Source of the DNA: an uncultured Phenylobacterium sp.
Lineage (GTDB): Bacteria > Pseudomonadota > Alphaproteobacteria > Caulobacterales > Caulobacteraceae
Direction of reading: 5' to 3'
Assembly: GCA_945952355.1 (NCBI GenBank)
Contig: CAMFIW010000106.1
Location: forward strand, 1-7,875
Length of the DNA stretch: 7,875 nucleotides
Positions 1-4,761 of this stretch are shown here, piece after piece. A program made the position numbers and the translations under genes. The notes under the pieces were generated by a model, which was not told the origin of the DNA, did not search any database, and worked only from the letters and a program-made list of their open reading frames with translations. How positions within the stretch are numbered: the first letter of the stretch is position 1; every line of letters begins with the position of its first letter.

Positions 1-205
1 GCAGAGTGCGCAGAAGCTGGGCCTCGCGGCCCGGGCGCAGGCCGAACTTGCCCGCATCGCCGCCGGCGGCCTTGGCCTGCGCCACCTGACCGGCGAGGCC
101 GGCGCGTTCGTCGATCAGGGCCAGCAGGTGGGCGTCGATCCCATCCAGGCGCGCGCGGATAGCCTCCAGCGAAGGCGCGGCGGTCTTGGGATCGGCGTCG
201 GCCAT
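1..205 (-). CDS. Chorismate mutase, AroQ class (3' end outside window)
   Basis: This gene would convert chorismate to prephenate, the entry step to phenylalanine and tyrosine, in the cytoplasm. Sixty-eight residues are visible from an ATG at 205; the frame is still open at base 1. The helical pattern LEAIRARLDGID...LLALIDERAGLAGQVAQAK matches the first helix and loop of AroQ-type mutases. Residues equivalent to the E. coli PheA-domain active-site set appear to be present: R17 (R11), R34 (R28), K45 (K39) and R60 (R51) in the RPGREAQLLR segment, with about three extra residues in the loop before it. A GGGGGA sequence about 5 nt upstream of the ATG serves as a Shine-Dalgarno. Whether this is a stand-alone mutase or a fusion cannot be seen. 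The family call is confident; the gene's total length is unknown. Confidence 0.88.
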   Translation of the reverse strand, partial: MADADPKTAAPSLEAIRARLDGIDAHLLALIDERAGLAGQVAQAKAAGGDAGKFGLRPGREAQLLRTL

Positions 206-330
206 ATTGTCCCCCGAAAACTGAGGGTTGGCGCTTAGGTCATTGCGGCCGGGCGCGCAATAGGGCGCGTCGGCGCAAGAAAGTTGCGGTGGAAACTATC
301 GGGGCCCGGCGGTGGGAACGAAAGAATTGG

Positions 331-450
331 AACCACGAGAAACACGAAAAACACGAACGGGAGCCAGGCTTGGCGAGCGCGGCGGACGGAAGGATCGCGC
401 TACGCGCGGGCTGCCACGAGCTGTTCGTGTTTTTCGTGCTTTTCGTGGTC
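331..450. repeat. Inverted-repeat unit A (CACGAAAAACACGAA family)
   Basis: The left arm (331-358) and right arm (423-450) are near-perfect reverse complements over 28 bp, both built from the core CACGAAAAACACGAAC. The roughly 64 bp between them contain a GC-rich near-palindrome, GCGCTACGCGC, at about 396-406. The unit occupies most of the 322 bp between the two minus-strand genes. Reading frames across it give repetitive peptides (KHEKHE, CFSCFSW) typical of translated repeat DNA rather than protein. I infer a dispersed non-coding repeat. Confidence 0.85.
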
Positions 451-469
451 CCCCTCTTCGGCGCGGGAG

Positions 470-500
470 AATGCAAAGCGCCGCCGGGAAGGCCCGGCGG
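470..500 (-). terminator. Candidate intrinsic terminator of the 114-aa gene
   Basis: On the minus strand, 28 nt after the stop codon at 528, there is a perfect 8 bp GC stem (CCGCCGGG / CCCGGCGG, 493-500 and 481-488) with a CCTT loop. It is followed by CGCTTTGCATT. The T-tract is weak and interrupted, so termination is likely but not certain. Confidence 0.55.
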
Positions 501-527
501 GCGTTGGCGTCGGCTTGGGCGCCTGGC

Positions 528-872
528 CTATTCCGACTTGGCGTGGGTGGCGGCCAGGGCGCGCAGCTTGGTGGCGGCGAGGTTGCGGGCCTGCTTCTCG
601 AACTGGACCACGCCGGCGGGCGCCGATTTGGTGAATTCCTCGGGCAGGAATTCCAGGTCGTCGGCGGACTGGGCAAGGTCCATCGGCGGCATCTTCAGCT
701 CTTCGCGCAGGCGGATCAGCTCTTCGATGGCCAGCAGGGCGATGAGGCCGTTCGCGTGGGTGACAAGGCTCGCCATGTTGACGGCGTGCTGCACCTCCGG
801 CGGCGGCATCTTGGGCTGGCCGCCCAGGCCGGGCAGCGGCGGCATCTTCGGCGGGGGCAGGTTGTTGGCCAT
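528..872 (-). CDS. Hypothetical protein, 114 aa, proline-rich N terminus
   Basis: I do not recognise this family. The frame stays open far upstream (to 1316), but that extension runs through repeat DNA and gives low-complexity peptide. The ATG at 872 is preceded by GAGGAG (880-885) at 7 nt spacing and is clearly the start. The product has a proline/methionine-rich N terminus with two KMPP repeats (residues 9-12 and 21-24, and a third at 60-63), then a hydrophobic to amphipathic helical stretch (about 37-58, ANGLIALLAIEELIRLREEL). An acidic stretch (68-80) and a basic, helical C terminus (91-114) follow. No signal peptide is evident and the central helix is too charged at its end to be a sure membrane segment. 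It is probably cytoplasmic and monocistronic, with its own terminator. Codon use matches a high-GC host gene. Confidence 0.75.
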   Translation of the reverse strand: MANNLPPPKMPPLPGLGGQPKMPPPEVQHAVNMASLVTHANGLIALLAIEELIRLREELKMPPMDLAQSADDLEFLPEEFTKSAPAGVVQFEKQARNLAATKLRALAATHAKSE

Positions 873-1074
873 CTCAAGACTCCTCGTCACAGCTTCGGCC
901 CCAAGGTCGCATGGCCGCCGCGCGCGGGAAAGCGCGGGCGGCCCGGAACGGGACGCTTCTGCGGGGGTGGTGCAAGGGATGGGCCGGATTTTTTGGAACC
1001 ACGAACCACACGAACCCACACGAACGTGCTTGTGCTGGTGAGGCCGCGGGCGGTTGGACGGCCTCGAGGATTGG

Positions 1075-1180
1075 CCACGGAAAACACGGACGGACACGGA
1101 CAAGAGCGCGCGAAGCGCGCCGTCATTCGACCTGCTGAGCTTCAGGCAAGCGGTTCGTGCTTTTCGTGTTTTTCGTGGTC
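1075..1180. repeat. Inverted-repeat unit C (CACGAAAAACACGAA family)
   Basis: The left arm 1075-1101 (CCACGGAAAACACGGACGG...) is a diverged reverse complement of the right arm 1153-1180. The centre has a GCGCGCGAAGCGCGC near-palindrome at about 1106-1120, equivalent to the centres of units A and D. The right arm pairs even better with the left arm of unit D (27 of 28 bases), so alternative pairings are possible. Confidence 0.75.
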
Positions 1181-1222
1181 CCGACTTGCGGCCTCGACGC
1201 GTCGGAAGCGCCCGAAGATTCC

Positions 1223-1337
1223 GACCACGGAAAACACGAAAAGCACGAACGGGATTCGGCGAGGTTGGGGTTCGGTTTGATCGCGCTTCGCGCGGGGCGG
1301 CTGCTGCGCCGTCCATGCTTTTCGTGTTTTCCGTGGT
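1223..1337. repeat. Inverted-repeat unit D (CACGAAAAACACGAA family)
   Basis: Bases 1224-1244 and 1317-1337 are perfect reverse complements over 21 bp (core ACGGAAAACACGAAAAGC). The interior contains GATCGCGCTTCGCGCGGGG at 1279-1297, almost identical to the centre of unit A (393-410), which shows that the units descend from one element and not merely from simple-sequence arms. Confidence 0.8.
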
Positions 1338-1441
1338 TGATCTTCACGACGGTCCAGCCGTGCCGATCTCGCCGGCCTGGCGCGTTCGTGTGGGTTCGTG
1401 TGGTTCGTGGTTCAATGTTCTTGGTTTGTTCTTGACTAAGC

Positions 1442-1474
1442 GCCGCCATCGTGAGACGATCTCACATGGTCGGC
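1442..1474 (+). promoter_or_regulatory. Palindrome over the start codon of the two-HTH gene
   Basis: GTGAGA (1451-1456), a 3 nt CGA spacer and TCTCAC (1460-1465) form a perfect dyad. It extends through CCAT/ATGG (1446-1449 / 1466-1469) and GCCG/CGGC (1442-1445 / 1471-1474) with one single-base bulge on each side, giving about 14 paired bases. The ATG at 1466 lies inside it. It could be a protein-binding operator or an mRNA hairpin hiding the start. TTGACT at 1432-1437 could be a -35 box that would place transcription start close to the ATG (leaderless); no good -10 is visible. Confidence 0.6.
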
Positions 1475-2143
1475 AGCTTGCCTGAGATTGGTCGTTCGGC
1501 GGCAGGGGAGAGCCAGTTCGACTGGGCGTTTTCCGCAGTGATCTGTGCGCGGCTGGCGGCCGGGGAAAGTCTGCGGGCGATCTGTCGGGATCCGGACATG
1601 CCCTCGGTGCAGACGGTGGCGGTGTGGCGGCGCAATGCGCCGGAGTTCGCTGCCGAGATCGCGGCGGCGCGGCGGGAGGGCCAGAGGCTGCGCGCCGAGC
1701 GGCGCGAGGGGCTGGCGGCCCTGAAGCGGCGCGCCGTGTTGGTGCGGCGCGAGGGCCTGGCGCGGAATGCGGGGCGGACCAGCACCTATGACTATGAGTT
1801 CGGACTGGCGATCTGCACGCGCATCGCGCTCGGCGAGAGCCTGGAAGCGGTGTGCCGCGATCCCGACCTGCCGGCGGTGGCCACGGTCTACAACTGGCTG
1901 CGGCGCTGGCCGGAATTCGCGCGCGCCTACCGGCTCGCCCGCGAGATGCAGCTCGATCTGATCTGCGGCGAGATGCGCGAGCTGGCCGACGGCGCGACCC
2001 CGGAAACGGTGGGCGTGGTCCGTCTGAAGATCGCCGTGCTCAAGGACCGCGCGCGGAGGCTGGGCGCCAAGGGCAGCTATGCGGAGCCCCCGCCGGTCTG
2101 GAGGGTGACGACGGTGCGATGGGAGGATGTGCGGGGGGAGTGA
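1466..2143 (+). CDS. Terminase small subunit-like protein with two tandem HTH repeats
   Basis: The 225-residue product carries two copies of a DNA-binding module at residues about 16-69 and 106-159. Each has the pattern IC.R.A.GESL.A.CRDPD.P...TV..W...PEFA; more than half of the aligned positions are identical. This pattern (GeSLr.Ic.dp.mPs..Tv..Wl...peF...Y..AR) is that of Sf6-type phage terminase small subunits, which recognise packaging sites in viral DNA. The second copy is the more typical: it continues into AREMQLDL, GEMRELAD and a C-terminal RLKIAVLKDRARRL segment, as in the family. A basic linker (residues about 70-105) separates the copies. No large terminase, portal or other phage gene is visible, so a chromosomal DNA-binding role is plausible. 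The start is uncertain: in-frame GTG at 1451 is possible, neither start has a clear Shine-Dalgarno, and the ATG sits in a palindrome. Family call moderately confident; function inferred. Confidence 0.8.
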   Translation: MVGSLPEIGRSAAGESQFDWAFSAVICARLAAGESLRAICRDPDMPSVQTVAVWRRNAPEFAAEIAAARREGQRLRAERREGLAALKRRAVLVRREGLARNAGRTSTYDYEFGLAICTRIALGESLEAVCRDPDLPAVATVYNWLRRWPEFARAYRLAREMQLDLICGEMRELADGATPETVGVVRLKIAVLKDRARRLGAKGSYAEPPPVWRVTTVRWEDVRGE

Positions 2144-2144
2144 G

Positions 2145-2172
2145 GTCGGCTAGCGACCCATTGCGGACGTTC
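2145..2172 (+). repeat. Degenerate 26 bp repeat, copy 1
   Basis: This copy reads GGCTAGCGACCCATTGCGGACGTT-like sequence; the shared core is GACCCATTGCGGACGTTC. It starts right after the stop codon of the terminase-like gene and lies about 46 bp before the TonB-C-like gene. Four more copies follow in the same orientation. Confidence 0.6.
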
Positions 2173-2218
2173 AAACCCTTCGCCTAAGGTAACGCTTGAT
2201 GACGTGGAGTGCGCGTGC

Positions 2219-2650
2219 ATGGACATCCAGGAGCCCAAGTCATCGCGAGCATCGCGCCAGTCCCTGAAACTGATTCTAAGAGCTGTAGCAGGAAGCTGCT
2301 GCTGCTTTGCGATCACAGGGGGGGCAATCGCTCAAGACGTTAAAGGTGAGCCCGTCCCAGCCGGCCGCAATTGGTTCAAGTGCTCGGCCGATCATAAGCC
2401 GCCAGAGCGCTATTACCCCAAGCAAGCTCAGAGGTCGTCGGTTGAGGGGGTCGCCAAAATACAGTGCAGAATTCAGCCCGATGGCGTGCCGTCAGAGTGC
2501 ATTTGGCTGACCGAGCCAGCTCCCGACTTAGGTTTTGGAACGACGGCGGAGCATTTGGGCTGTATGTTCAAGTTGAGACCACTGCCCGGTGCGGCTGGGG
2601 GTGAGCTTCCAATCGTTCAGATTCCGATCAGGTTTAAGCTGCCGCACTAA
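2219..2650 (+). CDS. Secreted small protein with a TonB C-terminal-like domain
   Basis: The 143-residue product begins with a basic segment and a hydrophobic stretch (about 18-38) ending in AIA-Q, a likely Sec signal peptide cleaved near residue 38. From about 63 onward it matches the TonB C-terminal fold pattern: YYPKQAQRSSVEGVAKIQC, then DGVPSECIWLTEP, GFGTTAEHLGC, and a final PIVQIPIRFKLP strand. TonB proteins carry energy to outer-membrane receptors, but this one lacks the long proline-rich linker, and its only hydrophobic segment looks cleavable. It is better seen as a free periplasmic TonB-C-like protein of unknown role. Four cysteines (55, 83, 94, 115) could form disulfides. The ATG is preceded by GGAG (2206-2209) at 9 nt; an in-frame GTG at 2204 has poorer support. 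Codon use is visibly less GC-biased than in flanking genes and repeats bracket the gene, so acquisition is possible. Confidence 0.75.
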   Translation: MDIQEPKSSRASRQSLKLILRAVAGSCCCFAITGGAIAQDVKGEPVPAGRNWFKCSADHKPPERYYPKQAQRSSVEGVAKIQCRIQPDGVPSECIWLTEPAPDLGFGTTAEHLGCMFKLRPLPGAAGGELPIVQIPIRFKLPH

Positions 2651-2676
2651 GCCAGGGGCGAACAGTGACGATCGCC

Positions 2677-2706
2677 AATCCGCATTCGACCCATCGCGGG
2701 CGTTCT
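2677..2706 (+). repeat. Degenerate 26 bp repeat, copy 2
   Basis: It reads CCGCATTCGACCCATCGCGG followed by GCGTTC, in the same orientation as copy 1. It begins 26 nt after the TonB-C-like stop codon and ends 20 nt before the stop of the minus-strand ORF. Confidence 0.6.
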
Positions 2707-2726
2707 CACGCAACCCTGCCCTGTTG

Positions 2727-3017
2727 TCATTTGGGCCGGTCGAGCCTGACCTCGACCGTCTGAAAGGTCGCGGGGTGAGCCCGTGTATTCCAGATCGTGA
2801 CCATGTAGTTGTGCATCTGACCTGTCTGATCAGGCCCAATCCGAACGGTCCAAAAGTCCTGATTGCGCGCGACCCGAAAGGGAAGCTTGGCCAAGCGGGG
2901 ACCAGCTGCGACATTTGCCATTGCGATTGCTTGGGCGTCACCGAGGACGCGAACGCGGCCATTGTCCCACCACCAGATAGCCCAAGCGGACGCCCGGTTC
3001 CCACCCTTGGCCGACAT
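2727..3017 (-). CDS. Possible hypothetical protein, 96 aa
   Basis: The family is not recognised. From an ATG at 3017 the product reads as a plausible folded protein: an aromatic stretch near the N terminus (WAIWWWDNGRVRVLGDAQA, residues 12-30), then mixed hydrophobic and charged sequence ending in TFQTVEVRLDRPK. Codon use looks gene-like and resembles the neighbouring lower-GC genes rather than a shadow frame. The first eight residues, MSAKGGNR, come from repeat copy 3, and no Shine-Dalgarno is visible, so the original 5' end may have been replaced or truncated by the repeat. The frame continues upstream to 3269 but that extension looks non-coding (arginine-rich shadow of the plus-strand ORF). 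It may be a real small gene, a gene remnant, or chance. Confidence 0.4.
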   Translation of the reverse strand: MSAKGGNRASAWAIWWWDNGRVRVLGDAQAIAMANVAAGPRLAKLPFRVARNQDFWTVRIGPDQTGQMHNYMVTIWNTRAHPATFQTVEVRLDRPK

Positions 3018-3020
3018 TCG
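2995..3020 (+). repeat. Degenerate 26 bp repeat, copy 3
   Basis: It reads CGGTTCCCACCCTTGGCCGA followed by CATTCG. Its reverse strand supplies the start codon and first codons (MSAKGGNR) of the minus-strand ORF. It matches copy 5 (MSAKGGKR on the reverse strand) closely. Confidence 0.55.
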
Positions 3021-3035
3021 CTGTGTCTGCTGCCG

Positions 3036-3056
3036 GCGGACCTGACGAAGGTCCGC
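3036..3056. repeat. Perfect 8 bp hairpin between divergent small ORFs
   Basis: GCGGACCT (3036-3043) and AGGTCCGC (3049-3056) are exact reverse complements around a GACGA loop. It lies in the gap between the minus-strand ORF and the plus-strand 70-aa ORF, between repeat copies 3 and 4. There is no T-tract, so it is not a standard terminator; it may be part of the repeat element or a regulatory dyad. Confidence 0.5.
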
Positions 3057-3071
3057 TAGCCGCCAGGGAGC

Positions 3072-3100
3072 GATGGACCGCACGCGACCCATTGCGGAAC
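3072..3100 (+). repeat. Degenerate 26 bp repeat, copy 4
   Basis: It reads CCGCACGCGACCCATTGCGG followed by AAC, in the same orientation as the other copies, and ends about 27 nt before the most likely start of the next small ORF. Confidence 0.6.
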
Positions 3101-3127
3101 GCCGCCGCGACCATGACACTCGCCAGC

Positions 3128-3340
3128 ATGGCGACCATCTACATGCCCCTCCTGAACGAAGGCACGGACGTCTGGCGTCCGGTCGAGGCCACACAACTCG
3201 CCGCTGACAGGTACCGAGTGGAAGGCCGCGTGCCGGACGACGAGGAATGGGCATTTGCCCCCGGCGCACTTGTTCTCTGCGCGTGGAAGACCTCTAGCGG
3301 GGGCGAGATGGGCTTGGTGGCTATCGGCCCTGCGATTTGA
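3128..3340 (+). CDS. Small conserved-looking hypothetical protein, ~70 aa
   Basis: The product begins MATIYMPLLNEGTDVWRPVE and continues with a YRVEGRVPDDEEWAF...PG..V.C segment. I recall this pattern (IY.PLL.EGTDVWRPV, then PDDEEW.F.PG) from short uncharacterised proteobacterial proteins, but no function is known to me. It is acidic, has no signal peptide, and probably folds as a small beta-rich domain. ATG 3128 is chosen because the conserved block starts there. ATG 3113 is an in-frame alternative, and the frame is open to GTG 3023, but that part is repeat-derived. No strong Shine-Dalgarno precedes either start. Repeat copies lie just before it and 4 nt after its stop, so it looks like a gene-plus-repeat unit. 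Its function is unknown and the start is uncertain. Confidence 0.65.
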   Translation: MATIYMPLLNEGTDVWRPVEATQLAADRYRVEGRVPDDEEWAFAPGALVLCAWKTSSGGEMGLVAIGPAI

Positions 3341-3344
3341 ATGG

Positions 3345-3370
3345 CCGCTTTCCACCCTTTGCGGACATTC
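3345..3370 (+). repeat. Degenerate 26 bp repeat, copy 5
   Basis: It reads CCGCTTTCCACCCTTTGCGG followed by ACATTC. It starts 4 nt after the stop of the 70-aa ORF. It generates the spurious N terminus (AAFHPLRTF) of the long open frame leading into the GNAT gene. Confidence 0.65.
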
Positions 3371-3381
3371 CTCAGGTGTCG

Positions 3382-3411
3382 TCCCGGAAGCCGCGCAGCG
3401 GCTGTCCGGGA
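3382..3411. repeat. REP-like hairpin
   Basis: TCCCGGA-AGCCGC (3382-3394), a GCA loop, then GCGGCT-G-TCCGGGA (3398-3411) gives a 13 bp stem with one bulged G. The style (TCCCGGA...TCCGGGATCCAG) is that of abundant intergenic REP-type repeats in alphaproteobacteria. The rest of 3371-3565 shows nothing convincing as a gene. Confidence 0.7.
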
Positions 3412-3565
3412 TCCAGATGCGCGGGGATTATTCGGACAGATCGGTGCTTGTGGGTCTCGGCGTGGAGCGGCTGATCACGGCGCGCTTTCCGTCGAGTTGC
3501 TCCCGCGCGCTTCGCCGGACATCCTGGGGGCTCGACATCATCCGGCGGGGAGGGTCGCACCGGCG

Positions 3566-4165
3566 ATGGTTGAGATTGCGCGGGCTGGGACCGACGAAGT
3601 CGATGCGGCGGTGGCGGCGCTGGCGGAGGCCTTCGCGGCGGACCCGCTGATGGGCTACCTGTTCGGGGACCATCCGCGGGGCGTGCGCGCCAGCACGATG
3701 GCGTTCTTCTCCATCCTCCTCAGGGTCAGGCTGGCGCTCGGCATGCCGGCGCTGGTGCTGCGTCGCGACGGCGAGGTGCTGGGCGCGGCCATGGGCTATG
3801 ACGCGACGCGGCCGCAATGGCCGGCGTCGCTGGCGGCGGAATGGGCGCGGTTCGAGGCCAGCGCGCCGGAGCTGGCGGACCGCATGGCCGCCTATGACGA
3901 GATCAGCGAGGCGCACGCGCCGGCGGCCGACCACTATTATCTCGGCGTGCTTGGCGTGCATCCCGAACTGCAGGGCCGGGGCGCCGGCAAGGCGCTGCTC
4001 GAGGCCTATTGCGAGGCCTCGCTGGCGGACGGCCGATCGGGCGGCGTCTATCTGGACACCGCCAATCCGCGCAGCCTCGCATTCTATGACCGCAACGGCT
4101 TCGAGCGCCGCGGCGAGGGCCGGCTGGGCCCGGTGTCCATCTGGTGCGTGTTTCGGCCGACCTAG
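3566..4165 (+). CDS. GNAT family N-acetyltransferase
   Basis: This 199-residue protein should transfer an acetyl group from acetyl-CoA to an amine; the acceptor cannot be deduced. The acetyl-CoA binding motif A is clear at residues about 125-146 (YLGVLGVHPELQGRGAGKAL; the pyrophosphate loop is Q136-G-R-G-A-G141), and motif B at 165-179 (TANPRSLAFYDRNGF). The N-terminal half (AEAFAADPLMGYLFGD) is typical of GNATs that begin F..DP...Y. The open frame extends to 3341, but that part consists of repeat copy 5 and the REP-like hairpin, so the ATG at 3566 is chosen. It has GGGGAGGG (3547-3554) upstream, a slightly long 11 nt spacing. Its 3' end faces the reductase gene with only 12 bp between stop codons. 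Confidence 0.9.
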   Translation: MVEIARAGTDEVDAAVAALAEAFAADPLMGYLFGDHPRGVRASTMAFFSILLRVRLALGMPALVLRRDGEVLGAAMGYDATRPQWPASLAAEWARFEASAPELADRMAAYDEISEAHAPAADHYYLGVLGVHPELQGRGAGKALLEAYCEASLADGRSGGVYLDTANPRSLAFYDRNGFERRGEGRLGPVSIWCVFRPT

Positions 4166-4177
4166 GCGCGGGCGCGA

Positions 4178-4702
4178 TCAGGCCGGGACGTAGGTCAGGC
4201 GGATCACGGTCTCGCCGATGGGTTCGCTGGCGACGAGGCGGAGTGGTGGGCGCGGGCCGGCGAAGAACGGCTTGCCGGCGCCCAGAACCACCGGGTGAAG
4301 GTAAAGGCGGTACTCGTCGATCAGGCCGGCGAGGCTGGCGGCCAGGTCGGGGCCGCAGACCTCGATCTCGCCGTCGCGCTCGGCCTTCAGGCGGCGGACG
4401 ACGCCTTCGATGTCGCGGTCGACCCGCGTGGCGTTGGGGCCGACCGTTTCGAGGGTGCGGGAGGCGACCCATTTGTGCTGGGCGCGCCAGGCCCGCGCGA
4501 AGGCGCGCAGCTCGGAGTCCCAGCTGGGGTCTTCGTCGTCCCAGTAGCGCATGACCTCGTACATGCGCCGGCCGTAGACCGTGGCGGCGGCGTTTCGCAC
4601 CTGGTCGATGAAGTGGCGGAAGAGGACGGGGTCGGGGTCGAAGGCCTCGTGGTCGACATAGCCGTCGAGGGACTGGTTCAATCCGTAGACGAGTTTCGCC
4701 AT
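4178..4702 (-). CDS. RibD C-terminal/dihydrofolate reductase-fold family protein
   Basis: The 174-residue product has the DHFR-like fold of the RibD C-terminal family (YwjB/YyaP type), probably an NADPH-binding reductase of unknown substrate. Family marks in order are: an N-terminal strand and loop KLVYGLNQSLDGYVDHEAF (3-21), VYGRRMYEVMRYW (42-54), KWVASRTLE (77-85), an acidic region DIEGVVRRLKAERDGEIEVCG (97-117), and the cofactor-side segment LIDEYRLYLHPVVLGAGKPFF (127-147). The length is normal for stand-alone members. It is not a true folate-pathway DHFR by sequence style. The ATG has an AAGGAG Shine-Dalgarno (4711-4716) at 8 nt. It is transcribed divergently from the SDR across a 59 bp gap that contains a palindrome, and convergently with the GNAT gene. 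Confidence 0.88.
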   Translation of the reverse strand: MAKLVYGLNQSLDGYVDHEAFDPDPVLFRHFIDQVRNAAATVYGRRMYEVMRYWDDEDPSWDSELRAFARAWRAQHKWVASRTLETVGPNATRVDRDIEGVVRRLKAERDGEIEVCGPDLAASLAGLIDEYRLYLHPVVLGAGKPFFAGPRPPLRLVASEPIGETVIRLTYVPA

Positions 4703-4721
4703 GGCCCTGTCTCCTTGCGGG

Positions 4722-4735
4722 GCTATCAGGATAGC
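4722..4735. promoter_or_regulatory. Candidate operator in the reductase/SDR divergent region
   Basis: GCTATC-AG-GATAGC is a perfect dyad in the 59 bp between the divergent reductase and SDR genes. Read on the minus strand it is GCTATCCTGATAGC. The sequence before the MmyB-like regulator, GCTATCCTGGTATG (5621-5634), shares 11 of 14 bases, nine of them contiguous. I infer a possible binding site for that regulator; no binding evidence exists. Confidence 0.45.
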
Positions 4736-4761
4736 GTTGGGATCGGAAAACAGGAGCGCTC

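Larger units (their letters stand above)
996..1413. repeat. Large inverted-repeat structure with perfect 31 bp ends
   Basis: Bases 996-1026 and 1383-1413 are exact reverse complements over 31 bp; the core is CACACGAACCCACACGAACG. The enclosed ~356 bp hold two further inverted-repeat units of the same sequence family (1075-1180 and 1223-1337). No credible gene lies in the 578 bp gap 873-1450: every open frame translates to repeat peptide. No transposase and no obvious target-site duplication were seen, so calling it a mobile element would be speculation. Confidence 0.85.

Noticed and set aside
331..1413. CRISPR array
   Set aside because: The repeated arms occur in both orientations with irregular spacing and variable length, and the intervening sequences are related to one another rather than unique. 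No cas gene is present.
1451..1465. GTG at 1451 as the start of the terminase-like gene
   Set aside because: It is possible, but an ATG lies 15 nt downstream, no Shine-Dalgarno supports the GTG, and the extra residues (MRRSH) come from the palindrome's left side. It is kept only as an alternative.
289..1485. Several long open frames on both strands between 240 and 1485
   Set aside because: They run through inverted-repeat DNA and translate to repetitive peptides (KHEKHE, CFSCFSW, VFFVLFVV). They conflict with the supported minus-strand gene at 528-872 and have no ribosome sites.
2589..3059. Plus-strand 156-residue open frame
   Set aside because: It overlaps the end of the TonB-C-like gene in another frame, shows no domain pattern, and the opposite strand has better coding character.
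2145..3370. Integron cassette array with attC sites
   Set aside because: The layout is cassette-like, but I could not find paired RYYYAAC/GTTRRRY core sites in the repeats, and no integrase gene is visible.
3341..3565. N-terminal 75-residue extension of the GNAT protein
   Set aside because: The extension is encoded by repeat copy 5 and the REP-like hairpin, and the family's N terminus begins at the ATG at 3566.
4159..4196. GACCTA / TAGGTC inverted repeat between the convergent GNAT and reductase genes as a shared terminator
   Set aside because: Only six pairs with a 26 nt loop and no T-tract; too weak to call.
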